Origin: Synechococcales cyanobacterium S06
GTDB lineage: Bacteria > Cyanobacteriota > Cyanobacteriia > Cyanobacteriales > JAABRE01
DNA length: 54,613 nt
Assembly: GCA_011391125.1 (NCBI GenBank)
Contig: JAABRE010000030.1
Span: 1-54,613, forward strand
Direction: 5' to 3'
Positions 44,223 through 52,409 of this stretch are shown here, piece after piece. How positions within the stretch are numbered: position 1 is the first letter of the stretch; each line of letters starts with the position of its first letter. A program made the translations under genes and the position numbers. The notes under the pieces are model-generated. The model did no database searches. It saw only the letters and a program-made list of their open reading frames with translations, and was not told the origin of the DNA.

Positions 44223-45142
44223 ACATATTTAGATTGAGAAAGTTCCCAATTAACCCACTCTGTTTCAATTTCAGCTTGTACTTGTTGGCAAAATTTATCT
44301 AAAGGTAGGTCATTGCGATCATAACCAAAAGGGTTTTCAATTTCGACACCAATGTCTTCTATTCCTAATAAGGTAAAGCTAATAATTCCCACTACTGGAA
44401 TCGTAAACCAATGCAATTCGGCTACAAATTGAAAAGGTAAAGCAAAGCAATATAATAATAATAAATGTTTTAAATGAATAGAATAAGGTCGAGGAAGGGG
44501 AGTATTTGAAATGCGTTCACAACTACTAAATATCATGGTTATCTGGTCTAAAGAACGGTTTAATTCCACGAATAAACGATAGGGAATTACTTTTTGAATA
44601 TGATAAAGTTCACTAAAATAATCGGCAAACCAATTCATAATTCTCACTGGTTTATTCTTAACTTTTTTTAGCTCTAAATATTGTTTTTCAGTCAAAAATG
44701 GTTCCATCTTTTGCTCAAGATTTTCATTTCTTAAATGATGTTTAATACTAACTATCAATAAACCAACCAATCTCAGATGAAATATTTTTTTGCTCAAATC
44801 TTCCTGATTATTTGTAATCACAATTGTCCAAATATTACGACATAAAATACGAGCAGCATTGATTAAGTCATGCCAAAGTTTACAACCTTCCCAAAATCTG
44901 TCGTATGCTGTATTCGTTCTAAAAACCAATAAAAGTCCGAGCACAACTCCTGGGATTAAACTAGCGAGAATCGGTTGGTTTACCGAAAATTTTTGGTAAT
45001 AGGCGATCGTGATTAGCAAAGCAAAAATCATCGTTGCTAATACTCGTCGCCAAATCTCTTGAATAACTGAACTTCTTAAATCTATGGCTAATTGTAGCCA
45101 AGTTGAGTTTTTTATTGACATTGATGGTTTTCTTGTTTCCAA
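44219..45142 (-). CDS. Bestrophin-like anion channel (UPF0187 family)
   Basis: 307 residues. Bestrophin-family features: an early membrane pair (WRRVLATMIFALLITIAYY, then ILASLIPGVVLGLLLVFRTN), the hallmark NTAYDRFWEGCKLWHDLINAARIL and a later membrane pair around LLLYCFALPFQFVAEL. The C-terminal part has IGVEIENPFGYDRNDLPLDK, very typical of the family. Bacterial members form pentameric channels; cyanobacterial and algal ones have been linked to chloride or bicarbonate flow. The stop overlaps the start of globin copy B (ATGA), which suggests former translational coupling to the globin-NOS gene. Confidence 0.92.
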   Translation of the reverse strand: METRKPSMSIKNSTWLQLAIDLRSSVIQEIWRRVLATMIFALLITIAYYQKFSVNQPILASLIPGVVLGLLLVFRTNTAYDRFWEGCKLWHDLINAARILCRNIWTIVITNNQEDLSKKIFHLRLVGLLIVSIKHHLRNENLEQKMEPFLTEKQYLELKKVKNKPVRIMNWFADYFSELYHIQKVIPYRLFVELNRSLDQITMIFSSCERISNTPLPRPYSIHLKHLLLLYCFALPFQFVAELHWFTIPVVGIISFTLLGIEDIGVEIENPFGYDRNDLPLDKFCQQVQAEIETEWVNWELSQSKYV

Positions 45143-45254
45143 AAATATTAGTTTACTTGGACAGTTTCAGACGCAGTTGATTCAATTCATCCAAAGTACC
45201 AACAAATTTAAGTTTCCAAGCAGCATCGTTGCTTTTTTCGATAAAGGACTGTAT

Positions 45255-45497
45255 TTATTGATCCATATTGTCAAGCAACCATTTCTCTTCTATTTCGTCT
45301 CCATCATCTAGTTCCATGAAACTCAGAAAATAATCTTGATTCCGATTAATCAGATTACGCCAAACCTCAGCAGGAGGAACAGACCAGTCAATTTGCCAAA
45401 CTTGTCTCAGCATTCTGATAAAAAATTGTTCTTCAGAACTACGATGAGCCTGCCCAGATATGTTTTCTACAGCGTCAATTAATTTTTTCTTATTCAT
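45255..45497 (-). CDS. Small protein of unknown function, probably shortened by a nonsense codon
   Basis: 80 residues from ATG 45497 (MNKKKLIDAVENISGQAHRS); an in-frame alternative at 45521 adds eight residues without a better ribosome site. It is acidic near its end (MELDDGDEIEEKW) and has no membrane segment. I do not recognise the family. After the TAA at 45255 the same frame stays open for 33 more protein-like codons (FIEKSNDAAWKLKFVGTLDE, ending LRLKLSK) to a second TAA at 45153. That second stop lies 10 bp before the bestrophin start, the spacing of an operon. The original protein was therefore probably about 114 residues. Confidence 0.65.
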   Translation of the reverse strand: MNKKKLIDAVENISGQAHRSSEEQFFIRMLRQVWQIDWSVPPAEVWRNLINRNQDYFLSFMELDDGDEIEEKWLLDNMDQ

Positions 45498-45597
45498 AAT
45501 AAAATCGCCAAAAATAATCAAAAAAAGAAATTTGTGGTTAGATAAAAATATCTAATACCAATTTTATTTAACTCGCGCAACAGTTACAAATTAATCA

Positions 45598-45659
45598 GAA
45601 ATCCGATTTTTAACCAATCTTTCAGTTTTTTACGGGATTTTTCGCAAAAATCGGATTTC
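45598..45659. repeat. GAAATCCGATTTTT hairpin repeat
   Basis: 14-bp perfect arms (45598-45611 and 45646-45659) around a 34-base loop. Related hairpins lie at 25704-25764, 22389-22465 and, as a compact terminator, 49147-49182. It lies downstream of crcB, pointing to a terminator role here too. Confidence 0.75.
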
Positions 45660-45719
45660 GCGGGCTGTAACAATATTTTCTCAAAATGGTATAACCACAA
45701 AAGCTAATCTAGGATCTAG

Positions 45720-46127
45720 TTAAGCTTTTGATTGACCTAATCGGGCCAAAGAAACACCAAACTGCACGCAGATCATTCCCACCACTGCACTACCCACAAA
45801 ATAAAGTAATAGCATGGTGGTATCTCCCTTATCTACGAAACCTCTTGCTTCCAAACCATAGGTGGAAAAAGTTGTATAAGCACCACAAAAACCCGTGGTT
45901 GTCATTAAGCGCAATTCCGGGGAAATAGAGCGAATATTCTCTAGTGCTAGAGTTAAAATATATGCAATGAATAAACAACCAGTCACGTTAATAAAAAATG
46001 TGCCATAAAAACCAAAATCTTTGCCAAAAAGCACTTTGGCAAATTCCGTTCCATAAAAACGAGTCAACGCACCGAACACTGCCCCGATCGCCACTGCTAA
46101 AGACAAACGTCCTTTCAAAAAATCCAT
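45720..46127 (-). CDS. crcB: Fluoride channel CrcB/Fluc, subunit 2
   Basis: 135 residues, four membrane helices. Fluc signatures: GAVFGALTRFYGTEF, FINVTGCLFIAYI and GFCGAYTTFSTYGLE (the TTFST pore motif). Fluc channels are dual-topology dimers that expel fluoride; where two genes are in tandem, the subunits are usually oppositely oriented heterodimers. It lies 25 bp after the other crcB, so they are co-transcribed. Confidence 0.94.
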   Translation of the reverse strand: MDFLKGRLSLAVAIGAVFGALTRFYGTEFAKVLFGKDFGFYGTFFINVTGCLFIAYILTLALENIRSISPELRLMTTTGFCGAYTTFSTYGLEARGFVDKGDTTMLLLYFVGSAVVGMICVQFGVSLARLGQSKA

Positions 46128-46152
46128 GGTTTTTTCCTAAAATATGGTGTTA

Positions 46153-46542
46153 TTAACTGACAAAAAGCTTGGCGATCTCCACGCCAACCATTACAGCACC
46201 TACCCCCAACATTGCACTGCCAGCCCAATAAAAACCGGTGGCAAAGCTTTGTTTACTACGCCAAAGGGTTAAAGTATCAAAACCATAAGTTGAAAAAGTG
46301 GTATAAGAACCTAAAAAGCCAGTCCTGATCAGTAAATCTAACTCCTTGGGATAGTCTGTAATTCCTTTACCAAGGGTGAAAAAGAAACCCATTAATAAAC
46401 ATCCCGTGATATTAATCACAAAGGTTGCATAGGGAAATTTTGCGCCAAATTTTGCCTTAGTTATTTCTGTTAAGTGATACCGAGATAATGCTCCCGGAAC
46501 AGCACCGACGGCGATCGCTACAATATTAGTTAAATCTGACAT
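46153..46542 (-). CDS. crcB: Fluoride channel CrcB/Fluc, subunit 1
   Basis: 129 residues, four membrane helices, with GAVPGALSRYHLTEI, FVINITGCLLMGFFF and GFLGSYTTFSTYGFD. It is the first gene of the pair; ATG 46542 is preceded by AGGAG (46554-46558 on the minus strand). A LysR gene runs divergently 139 bp away. I looked for a fluoride riboswitch in that gap and did not see one. Confidence 0.94.
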   Translation of the reverse strand: MSDLTNIVAIAVGAVPGALSRYHLTEITKAKFGAKFPYATFVINITGCLLMGFFFTLGKGITDYPKELDLLIRTGFLGSYTTFSTYGFDTLTLWRSKQSFATGFYWAGSAMLGVGAVMVGVEIAKLFVS

Positions 46543-46681
46543 TAATGACCATTGCTCCTGTGGTTTTTAAACTTGACTTAAGTAAAAGTAAACTCCAGAT
46601 TAGATAAAGCCTACTTAATGCGTAATATTATTATTAGCTTAAAAATCTTGCCTTGTAAAATGAATCTTTTTAATAATAGAT

Positions 46682-47617
46682 ATGCACGAAATTAATACCA
46701 AAGAAATTGATCTAAATCTGTTAGTTATTTTAAAAACATTACTTGAAGAAAGCAACGTTACTAAGGCCAGCGAAAAATTACACTTGAGTCAATCAGCGAC
46801 TAGCCACGCTTTAAAACGATTGCGAAAAATGTTTAATGATCCATTATTGGTGCGATCGCCCACTGGTATGATTGCTACACCAAGGGCATTGGCTTTGCGG
46901 GAGTCTCTGGAAAGTATCCTGCTAAATATTGAAATTTTAATACAAGAGCCGGAGTTTATCCCGGAAAAAGCTCAAGGTAGGATTAGAATAGCAACGTCGG
47001 ATTATGCAACCACAGTCATACTTCCCCCAGTTTTAAAAGAACTTGCTCAAAAAAGCCCCAATATTGATATAGAATGCTACGGTTGGTATAACGACACCTT
47101 TGAGAGGATTAAAAATGGAGAAATTGACCTGGGATTAGGGGTTTTAGCCCCCTATAATACAGATGATTTGAGGTCTGAAACTTTATTCAGCGAAAGTTAT
47201 GTCTCGATAGTCAGAAAAACCCATCCTATTTTGCAAGAAAATATCACCCTTGACGCTTATTTAAATTGGCCACACGCGCTAATTACGATTACAGGTTCAC
47301 CAATTCTTTCCATTAAAAATTCTTCTCAAAGTCATGTCGATCGCCTTTTAGAAGAATTAGGAGTCAAACGTAGAGTAATGTTAAAATTGCCTCATTTTCT
47401 GTCTGCTGCGCTTATTATCAGTGAAACTGACCTGATTTTGACCTTACCGCGTCGAATTGCTTTACTTTTTGCCAATTTTACTAATATTAGTCTTTTTAAT
47501 CCGCCGATTGCTTTAGGTGAATATAACTATATGCAAATATGGCATCAAAGGTGCGATCATGTTCCCTTTCAAATATGGCTACGCAATCTGATTAAAACCG
47601 AAACGGAAAAAATCTAA
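46682..47617 (+). CDS. LysR-family regulator (NodD/NahR-like branch)
   Basis: 311 residues. N-terminal helix-turn-helix: KEIDLNLLVILKTLLEE, then SEKLHLSQSATSHALKRLRK. The 'DLNLL..L..LL.E.NVT.A...L..SQ' pattern is that of the NodD/NahR branch. The effector domain follows (GRIRIATSDYATTVILPPVL; GEIDLGLGVLAP). It is divergent from the crcB pair, the classic arrangement of a LysR gene and its target, so it may control fluoride export (inference). It ends 6 bp before the convergent kinase gene. Confidence 0.93.
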   Translation: MHEINTKEIDLNLLVILKTLLEESNVTKASEKLHLSQSATSHALKRLRKMFNDPLLVRSPTGMIATPRALALRESLESILLNIEILIQEPEFIPEKAQGRIRIATSDYATTVILPPVLKELAQKSPNIDIECYGWYNDTFERIKNGEIDLGLGVLAPYNTDDLRSETLFSESYVSIVRKTHPILQENITLDAYLNWPHALITITGSPILSIKNSSQSHVDRLLEELGVKRRVMLKLPHFLSAALIISETDLILTLPRRIALLFANFTNISLFNPPIALGEYNYMQIWHQRCDHVPFQIWLRNLIKTETEKI

Positions 47618-47623
47618 ATCAAG

Positions 47624-49051
47624 CTAATTTTTTTTACTAAAAGGACAACGATTGACTTCAGATTTACTCTTATTTAAGGGTAAAAAAATAGTAAATATCT
47701 CTTTATTATGATTTGGTTTTTGTTTAATAATTAATTTTCCTCCTAATGCTTGAAATATATTTTTGGTTACATCTAAATTTAAAGTTAAACTACCGGTTTC
47801 TGGTTGAAACATTAATAGTTGGCCTAAGGATTTAAACGGATTATTGCAATTGTAATTCCCCTCGGATAACATCTGTAATTTTAGTTGATTTCCGGCCGTG
47901 GAAATCGCTACTTGAATTTTACCGCCGGTCGATAAACTGCGGGTAAAATTTTCCATTACTCCAGTTAAAACTTGTTCTAACATCGCCGGATTTGTGACAA
48001 CTTGAGGTAAATTTTGGGGTAAAATAAAATCTAAAATTAGATTACGTCTTTCCGCTTGTCTTTGCCATTTAGGAATATTTTGCTGAAATAATTGTTCTAG
48101 GGAAATCGGAACTAATTCCACATTTTTTTGTGTTTTATTCTTGAATTCCGTCGCTTGAAAAATTAACTCCATTCTGTTAATTTGTTCCGTGCATTCCTGT
48201 TCAATTAATTCAATTCTTTTAATAATATCCGCTGCCAAGTTATTCCGTTTTTTTAATAATAATTTTGTTAAAGTTCTAATTGTTGTTAATGGAGTTCTAA
48301 TTTCATGGGTTAAAGCTTGCAATAGCTCAAATTCAGGGTTTTCCCTTAATGAAATTTCTTCATGATCTCGTTTTTTTAGGTTAATATCAATAATTTCTGG
48401 CTTAACATTTGAGGATAAATTACTTAAATTATTTAAGATATTCTGACTAAATTCTGTTACTAAACGATAGTCGGGAATCGGAGGATGAAAATATTTTATT
48501 AATTTATCAAACAATATTAATTGATGATGATTACTCAGTAATAAACGAGTGCGTAAAAGAGTCCAACTTTCTTTAATTATTTCGGGATCAAAGGTAAAAT
48601 TAAAACAAGAAATATTTTGATCATTTTTTCCTATTAATAATAATAAAGCAAAAGTTTCGGTAAATACTAAACAAAATTGCTCTTGACTAAGGGGATCATT
48701 TGCAAATAAAGGTAGAGAAACAATGGAAGAATTATGTTCAATAATTTCTGAGTTTTTAGCCGCAGGTAATTGAAAAGGACCGAGGGCAGGATTCCCTTCC
48801 TCTGTGAAAATTCCTGTCTGAAAAGATGACGCTAATTTGTGATTAGTTAAAACGGGAGTAGGACCTGCTAAAATTACTCCTTGACAACTATTTTCCCTCG
48901 CTAAAGGTAACAGTAATTCTTCCAAAGAAGCTATGGCTGCAAACCATTGTCGGGAAGCATGAATTTGACCTTGGCTAATGGTTTTACTCCCGTTATTTGA
49001 CTCTGGAAATAAGTTACTCAATCTTGACATTAACCAATTTTGCACTTTCAT
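47624..49051 (-). CDS. Histidine kinase-like protein with degenerate ATP-binding region
   Basis: 475 residues, no membrane helix. The N-terminal ~230 residues resemble no domain I can name with confidence (GAF-like at best: LLPLARENSCQGVILAGPTP). The phospho-acceptor H-box is intact (LTHEIRTPLTTIRTLTKLLL). In the HATPase region the N-box keeps an Asn (MENFTRS), but the G1 box (DxGxG) is missing and the G2 site reads TGSLTLNL rather than GxGLGL, although NIFQALGGKLIIKQ follows as usual. ATP binding may be altered or lost, leaving a phospho-acceptor or pseudokinase. No response regulator gene is adjacent. It is separated from the downstream LysR stop by 6 bp. Confidence 0.8.
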   Translation of the reverse strand: MKVQNWLMSRLSNLFPESNNGSKTISQGQIHASRQWFAAIASLEELLLPLARENSCQGVILAGPTPVLTNHKLASSFQTGIFTEEGNPALGPFQLPAAKNSEIIEHNSSIVSLPLFANDPLSQEQFCLVFTETFALLLLIGKNDQNISCFNFTFDPEIIKESWTLLRTRLLLSNHHQLILFDKLIKYFHPPIPDYRLVTEFSQNILNNLSNLSSNVKPEIIDINLKKRDHEEISLRENPEFELLQALTHEIRTPLTTIRTLTKLLLKKRNNLAADIIKRIELIEQECTEQINRMELIFQATEFKNKTQKNVELVPISLEQLFQQNIPKWQRQAERRNLILDFILPQNLPQVVTNPAMLEQVLTGVMENFTRSLSTGGKIQVAISTAGNQLKLQMLSEGNYNCNNPFKSLGQLLMFQPETGSLTLNLDVTKNIFQALGGKLIIKQKPNHNKEIFTIFLPLNKSKSEVNRCPFSKKN

Positions 49052-49146
49052 TAACTCCCCTTTAATTTTTCTTCACCTAATAGAATAGACAAAATTAACC
49101 TTTAAGTACAGGAGTATAACCGAACTTAGTCTTTAGTATTTACCTT

Positions 49147-49182
49147 AAAAAATCCGATTTTTGGGATAAAATCGGATTTTTT
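49147..49182 (-). terminator. Strong terminator hairpin after the prohibitin gene
   Basis: AAAAAATCCGATTTT (49147-49161) pairs perfectly with AAAATCGGATTTTTT (49168-49182) around TGGGAT. It starts 4 bp after the prohibitin stop, reading on the minus strand. The A and T flanks make it usable on both strands. Confidence 0.9.
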
Positions 49183-49186
49183 GAGT

Positions 49187-50026
49187 TTATTGGGTCACTT
49201 CGCCAAAATTAAATAAAAATGGCACATTACTTTTATTTTCCCCCATAACCAACACTTTCGGCATTTGTGCTCCCCCTTCACGCCAAGCTTGAATCGCCTC
49301 CTTCTGCAACACTAATTGACCACCTTGTGCTTTGAGTGTTTCCGCAAGCAGTCTTTGTGCTTCAGCTTTACCCTGAGCCCGATTAATTTCCGCTTGAGCT
49401 TCCTGTTGAGCTTCCTGAGCAATATAAACCGCTCTCTGGGCCTTTTGTTCAGCAATTTGCTTATCCTCAACAGCCTTGGAAAATTCGGGTGAAAAGTTCA
49501 AATCAACAACGCTGGTGTCTAAAACAATGATGCCGTATTTTTCTAAACGCGAATTAAGGGCGTTGTCGAAATCTTCTTTAAGCTCACTCCTCTTCGTGAT
49601 TGCTTCTTCTACTGTTCTTCTAGCCGCCGCAATTTTAAAAGATTCTTGGGTTTGCGGCGCAATGATCTTAGCAACAATATTCTGTAATGATCCCTGTGTC
49701 CTTCTAATATTAACGACTTGGAGAGGATCAAGACTAAAATTAATCGCAAAACTAGCTGACAAATCCTGTAAATCCTTGGTGGCACTTTGGGCCGGTACTT
49801 CAAATTTCTGCACGGTTATGTCATAAATATCAACGTTAGAGACTAAGGGTGGGCGAAAATGCAAGCCCTCTAATAAAGAGCCATCTTGGGCTTTTCCTAA
49901 AATGCTTAAAACTCCTGCTTGTCCAGGATTAATAATGATGAAAGAATTGAAACTAATTAACACAAGAAAAGCAGCAATTAAACCGCCTAAAAGTGATTGC
50001 CAATTGAGACTATTTGAATTATTCAA
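49187..50026 (-). CDS. Prohibitin-type SPFH membrane protein
   Basis: 279 residues. One N-terminal membrane segment (about 11-31, LLGGLIAAFLVLISFNSFII) is followed by an SPFH domain (NPGQAGVLSILGKAQDGSL, EGLHFRPPLVSNVDIYDITV). A long helical coiled coil follows (KQIAEQKAQRAVYIAQEAQQ), with a C-terminal tail. Prohibitins form large ring or cage complexes in membranes that shield proteases and organise membrane domains; cyanobacterial Phb1-like proteins are in the plasma or thylakoid membrane. The start overlaps the rsmD stop by 4 bases (ATGA), so the two genes are coupled. Confidence 0.92.
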   Translation of the reverse strand: MNNSNSLNWQSLLGGLIAAFLVLISFNSFIIINPGQAGVLSILGKAQDGSLLEGLHFRPPLVSNVDIYDITVQKFEVPAQSATKDLQDLSASFAINFSLDPLQVVNIRRTQGSLQNIVAKIIAPQTQESFKIAAARRTVEEAITKRSELKEDFDNALNSRLEKYGIIVLDTSVVDLNFSPEFSKAVEDKQIAEQKAQRAVYIAQEAQQEAQAEINRAQGKAEAQRLLAETLKAQGGQLVLQKEAIQAWREGGAQMPKVLVMGENKSNVPFLFNFGEVTQ

Positions 50027-50571
50027 GGGTTACTCTCCTTTGTGGTATAAAAACTTAAGCTAGTGTTACTATAGACTTTTTGGCGACAAATTTCCAAACC
50101 TTCTATGGGGGTTGTTTCCCAATATTTAATTTCATGTTCAACAGCAATTTCTCCTCCTGATTTTAACAGGGAATATTGAGCGATCATTTCTAAAACTGAC
50201 TCATATAAATTACTTTTATAAGGTGGATCAAAATAAATTAAATCAAATTTTTGTCCTTTTAAATTGCTAATTTTAGTTAACACATCTCCTTTTAATACCT
50301 TAAATTTTTGTTCTGGTTGTGCCAATTTTTCCCAGTTTTCTTTAATAATATAACAGGCCTTACTATTTTTTTCAATCCCCACTACTTCTTGTGCTCCTCG
50401 ACACAATGCTTCCCCCCCCATAATACCATTTCCTGTACATAAATCTAACCAAAAACAATGCTCTATTTTACCTTGCCAAATATTAAATAATGCTTGTCTT
50501 ACTTTACCTGTTGTTGGCCGAGTTTCTTGACCAGTTAGGGTTTTTAATTCCCTATTTCCATATATTCTCAT
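50023..50571 (-). CDS. rsmD: 16S rRNA (guanine-966-N2) methyltransferase RsmD
   Basis: 182 residues, the usual size. RsmD features: MRIYGNRELKTL and RPTTGKVRQALFNIWQ at the N terminus, the SAM-binding WLDLCTGNGIMGGEALCRGA and the catalytic FDLIYFDPPYKS. It methylates G966 of 16S rRNA during 30S assembly. The typical RsmD glycine loop DLFAGSG is replaced by DLCTGNG, as in cyanobacterial members. It overlaps the prohibitin gene by 4 bases and starts 19 bp after the Uma2 gene. Confidence 0.92.
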   Translation of the reverse strand: MRIYGNRELKTLTGQETRPTTGKVRQALFNIWQGKIEHCFWLDLCTGNGIMGGEALCRGAQEVVGIEKNSKACYIIKENWEKLAQPEQKFKVLKGDVLTKISNLKGQKFDLIYFDPPYKSNLYESVLEMIAQYSLLKSGGEIAVEHEIKYWETTPIEGLEICRQKVYSNTSLSFYTTKESNP

Positions 50572-50590
50572 CTTTTTTGTTATTATTTGA

Positions 50591-51163
50591 TTAAGGAAAT
50601 ATCTTAGCTAATTCTAATTTTAAGTCGTTAAAATCAGGTAAATAAATCTCTTGATTAGTTAAATAAATCTCCAATTTCCTATAACCATAATCACCGTTGG
50701 TTTTCTGATAGGGAATACTGTAATTTTCTAATTGTTTTTCCCTTAAATTAAATAACCAAAAATTATTAATTCCTGCTTCTGCATATAAAGGTAATTTTAC
50801 TTCCTGATCGTATTTTAAGGAACTATCGGCTATTTCAATTACTAAGATAATATCTTTTTCAGTGGGATGACCAGATAAATAATCATCTTCCCGATTTTTC
50901 AGAATTACTATATCTGGTTCAGGTTCACTTTTTGAAAGTAATAAAATTGGGTCTTGACATTGCAAGGTTGCTTTGTTATTTAATACTTGTGATAACTCTC
51001 TAATTAATCTGGTACAACAAACTCTATGAGGTATTCCTTTCGCTGCCATTTCTAGTATTTCTCCTTGGATTAATTCAAGATTTTCTTCCTCTTTTAATAG
51101 GCCTATTTCTATTAATTTATGATACTCTTTTAGGCTAAATTTTCTTGCTGTTATTGTAGTCAT
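50591..51163 (-). CDS. Uma2-family (DUF820) putative endonuclease
   Basis: 190 residues. DUF820/Uma2 pattern: FSLKEYHKLIEIGLL, NLELIQGEILEMAAKG, PHRVCCTRLIREL, then the PD-(D/E)XK core (SEPEPDIVIL ... LVIEIADSSLKYD) and LYAEAGINNFWLFNL. The restriction-endonuclease fold suggests nuclease activity, but the role of this family, found in dozens of copies per cyanobacterial genome, is unknown. It is not clearly linked to a mobile element here. Confidence 0.92.
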   Translation of the reverse strand: MTTITARKFSLKEYHKLIEIGLLKEEENLELIQGEILEMAAKGIPHRVCCTRLIRELSQVLNNKATLQCQDPILLLSKSEPEPDIVILKNREDDYLSGHPTEKDIILVIEIADSSLKYDQEVKLPLYAEAGINNFWLFNLREKQLENYSIPYQKTNGDYGYRKLEIYLTNQEIYLPDFNDLKLELAKIFP

Positions 51164-51502
51164 AATTTCCTATTTTTTTCCTCTTTTCTATTAATAATTC
51201 CATCGCCTTTTTTACCTTTTATTTGAAAATAAGATTTAATCAGGGGCTAAAACCCTCACTACAAGGCACTTTAGTTTAGTATAACAGCATTCTCAATAAT
51301 TTCCTCAATTGTTCGCTTTTCTTGACATGATTAATTATCCCATAAAAAAGTTATTTTGTATATTTTGCTACAGAATAAACTGAGAATTACTGTCAATAAT
51401 TTACGAAAAAATAGGGACTTGACAGGCTGGCAAAAAAAGGCTAAATTTGTATTAGCCTGACAATTAATAGGATGGCTTTTTTAGATGCTTTTTTACTATG
51501 GT
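51164..51502. other. 339-bp AT-rich gap, possible small RNA on the plus strand
   Basis: No protein-coding frame. On the plus strand TTGACA (51419-51424) stands before an AT-rich stretch with a TATTAG-like box about 27 bases on, followed by TTAGCC ... GGCTTTTTT (ending near 51483), which could be a short hairpin terminator. The region also holds the upstream sequence of the Uma2 gene and, on the minus strand, the terminator of hisH. Evidence for an RNA is weak. Confidence 0.25.
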
Positions 51503-52138
51503 TTATTTTTCAAACCTAGATTGAACCAATTTAACGAAGTTAGAGAGAATTTGAAGCCCATGGTCTGAGGATTTTTCAGGGTGGAATTGTACGGCCATCA
51601 GGTTATCTTGGGCGATCGCCGCAGTTACAGTTTGTGTGCCATGGGTAACAGTAGCGGCATTAATATTATTATTTAGTGGTTCAACATAATAGGAATGAAC
51701 GAAATAAACCTGAGAAAATTCAGGTAAATTTTGCCATAAAGGGAGGTTAGGTTGAGTATATTCTAAGGCATTCCAACCCATGTGAGGTATGGTAATATTT
51801 GGCTCTTTAACAAATCTTTTAACTTGACCAGGAATAATTCCTAAACCTTTTTCTTGGCCTTCTTCTGAGCTATCAAATAATATTTGTAAACCCAAACATA
51901 TCCCTAAAAAAGGTTTTCCGGAGGCAATTATTTCCTTAATTGGTGATTCTAAATCCCGAGCGCGCAAATGTTGCATAGCGGGGTCAAAAGAGCCTACGCC
52001 TGGTAAAACAACAGCATCGGCGGTGGCCAATTCCTTGGCTAAATCGGTAACTGTAGGAATTGCGCCGGCTTTTTCTAAACCCTTACAAGCTGAGTGTAGA
52101 TTACCCATATCATAATCAATAACTGCGATTTTAACCAT
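51503..52138 (-). CDS. hisH: Imidazole glycerol phosphate synthase, glutaminase subunit HisH
   Basis: 211 residues, class I glutamine amidotransferase. Features: IDYDMGNLHSACKGLEKAGA, the LPGVGSFDPAMQHL loop, nucleophile Cys in GICLGLQILFDSSEEG near residue 82 and the His/Glu of the triad in AVQFHPEKSSDHG. It makes ammonia for HisF in histidine and purine-linked (AICAR) metabolism. hisF is not in the window, as expected for dispersed cyanobacterial his genes. ATG at 52138 begins MVKIAVIDYD. Confidence 0.96.
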   Translation of the reverse strand: MVKIAVIDYDMGNLHSACKGLEKAGAIPTVTDLAKELATADAVVLPGVGSFDPAMQHLRARDLESPIKEIIASGKPFLGICLGLQILFDSSEEGQEKGLGIIPGQVKRFVKEPNITIPHMGWNALEYTQPNLPLWQNLPEFSQVYFVHSYYVEPLNNNINAATVTHGTQTVTAAIAQDNLMAVQFHPEKSSDHGLQILSNFVKLVQSRFEK

Positions 52139-52251
52139 AATTTATGAGAATTATAAAAGTTTGACTGATTTTAATTTTACAGGTTTTTAGTCTATAATGC
52201 AAGTTGTAATTTGATTGTATTTTAAGCAAATTTTTCTAAAAATGTGTCATT

Positions 52252-52396
52252 TCAGTTATCAGTTATCAGTTATCAGTTATCAGGTTTCTTCCGTCACCAG
52301 GGCTGGAGGAAACCTGAAAAAACGACTTATTCTCCTTATTTTTTCCTCGGAAAAGAGGAGCCCTTACACCGCTTTCTTTGGTCAATTAAAAAGCTA
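52252..52396 (+). repeat. Structured repeat with two hairpins, copy 1
   Basis: Four AGTTATC heptamers lead into CAGGTTTCTTCC (52281-52292), which pairs with GGAGGAAACCTG (52305-52316). A second small hairpin follows, TCCTC/GAGGA at 52344-52359, then GCTTTCTTTGGTCAA. The same arrangement recurs at 54392-54503 and partly at about 4475-4535. It lies just before the C15 peptidase start and could be its leader or an independent RNA-like repeat. Confidence 0.75.
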
Positions 52397-52409
52397 GGGT
52401 ATCAAAAAT

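Noticed and set aside
46543-46681. Fluoride riboswitch upstream of crcB
   Set aside because: I could not find the conserved pseudoknot segments on the minus strand by eye.
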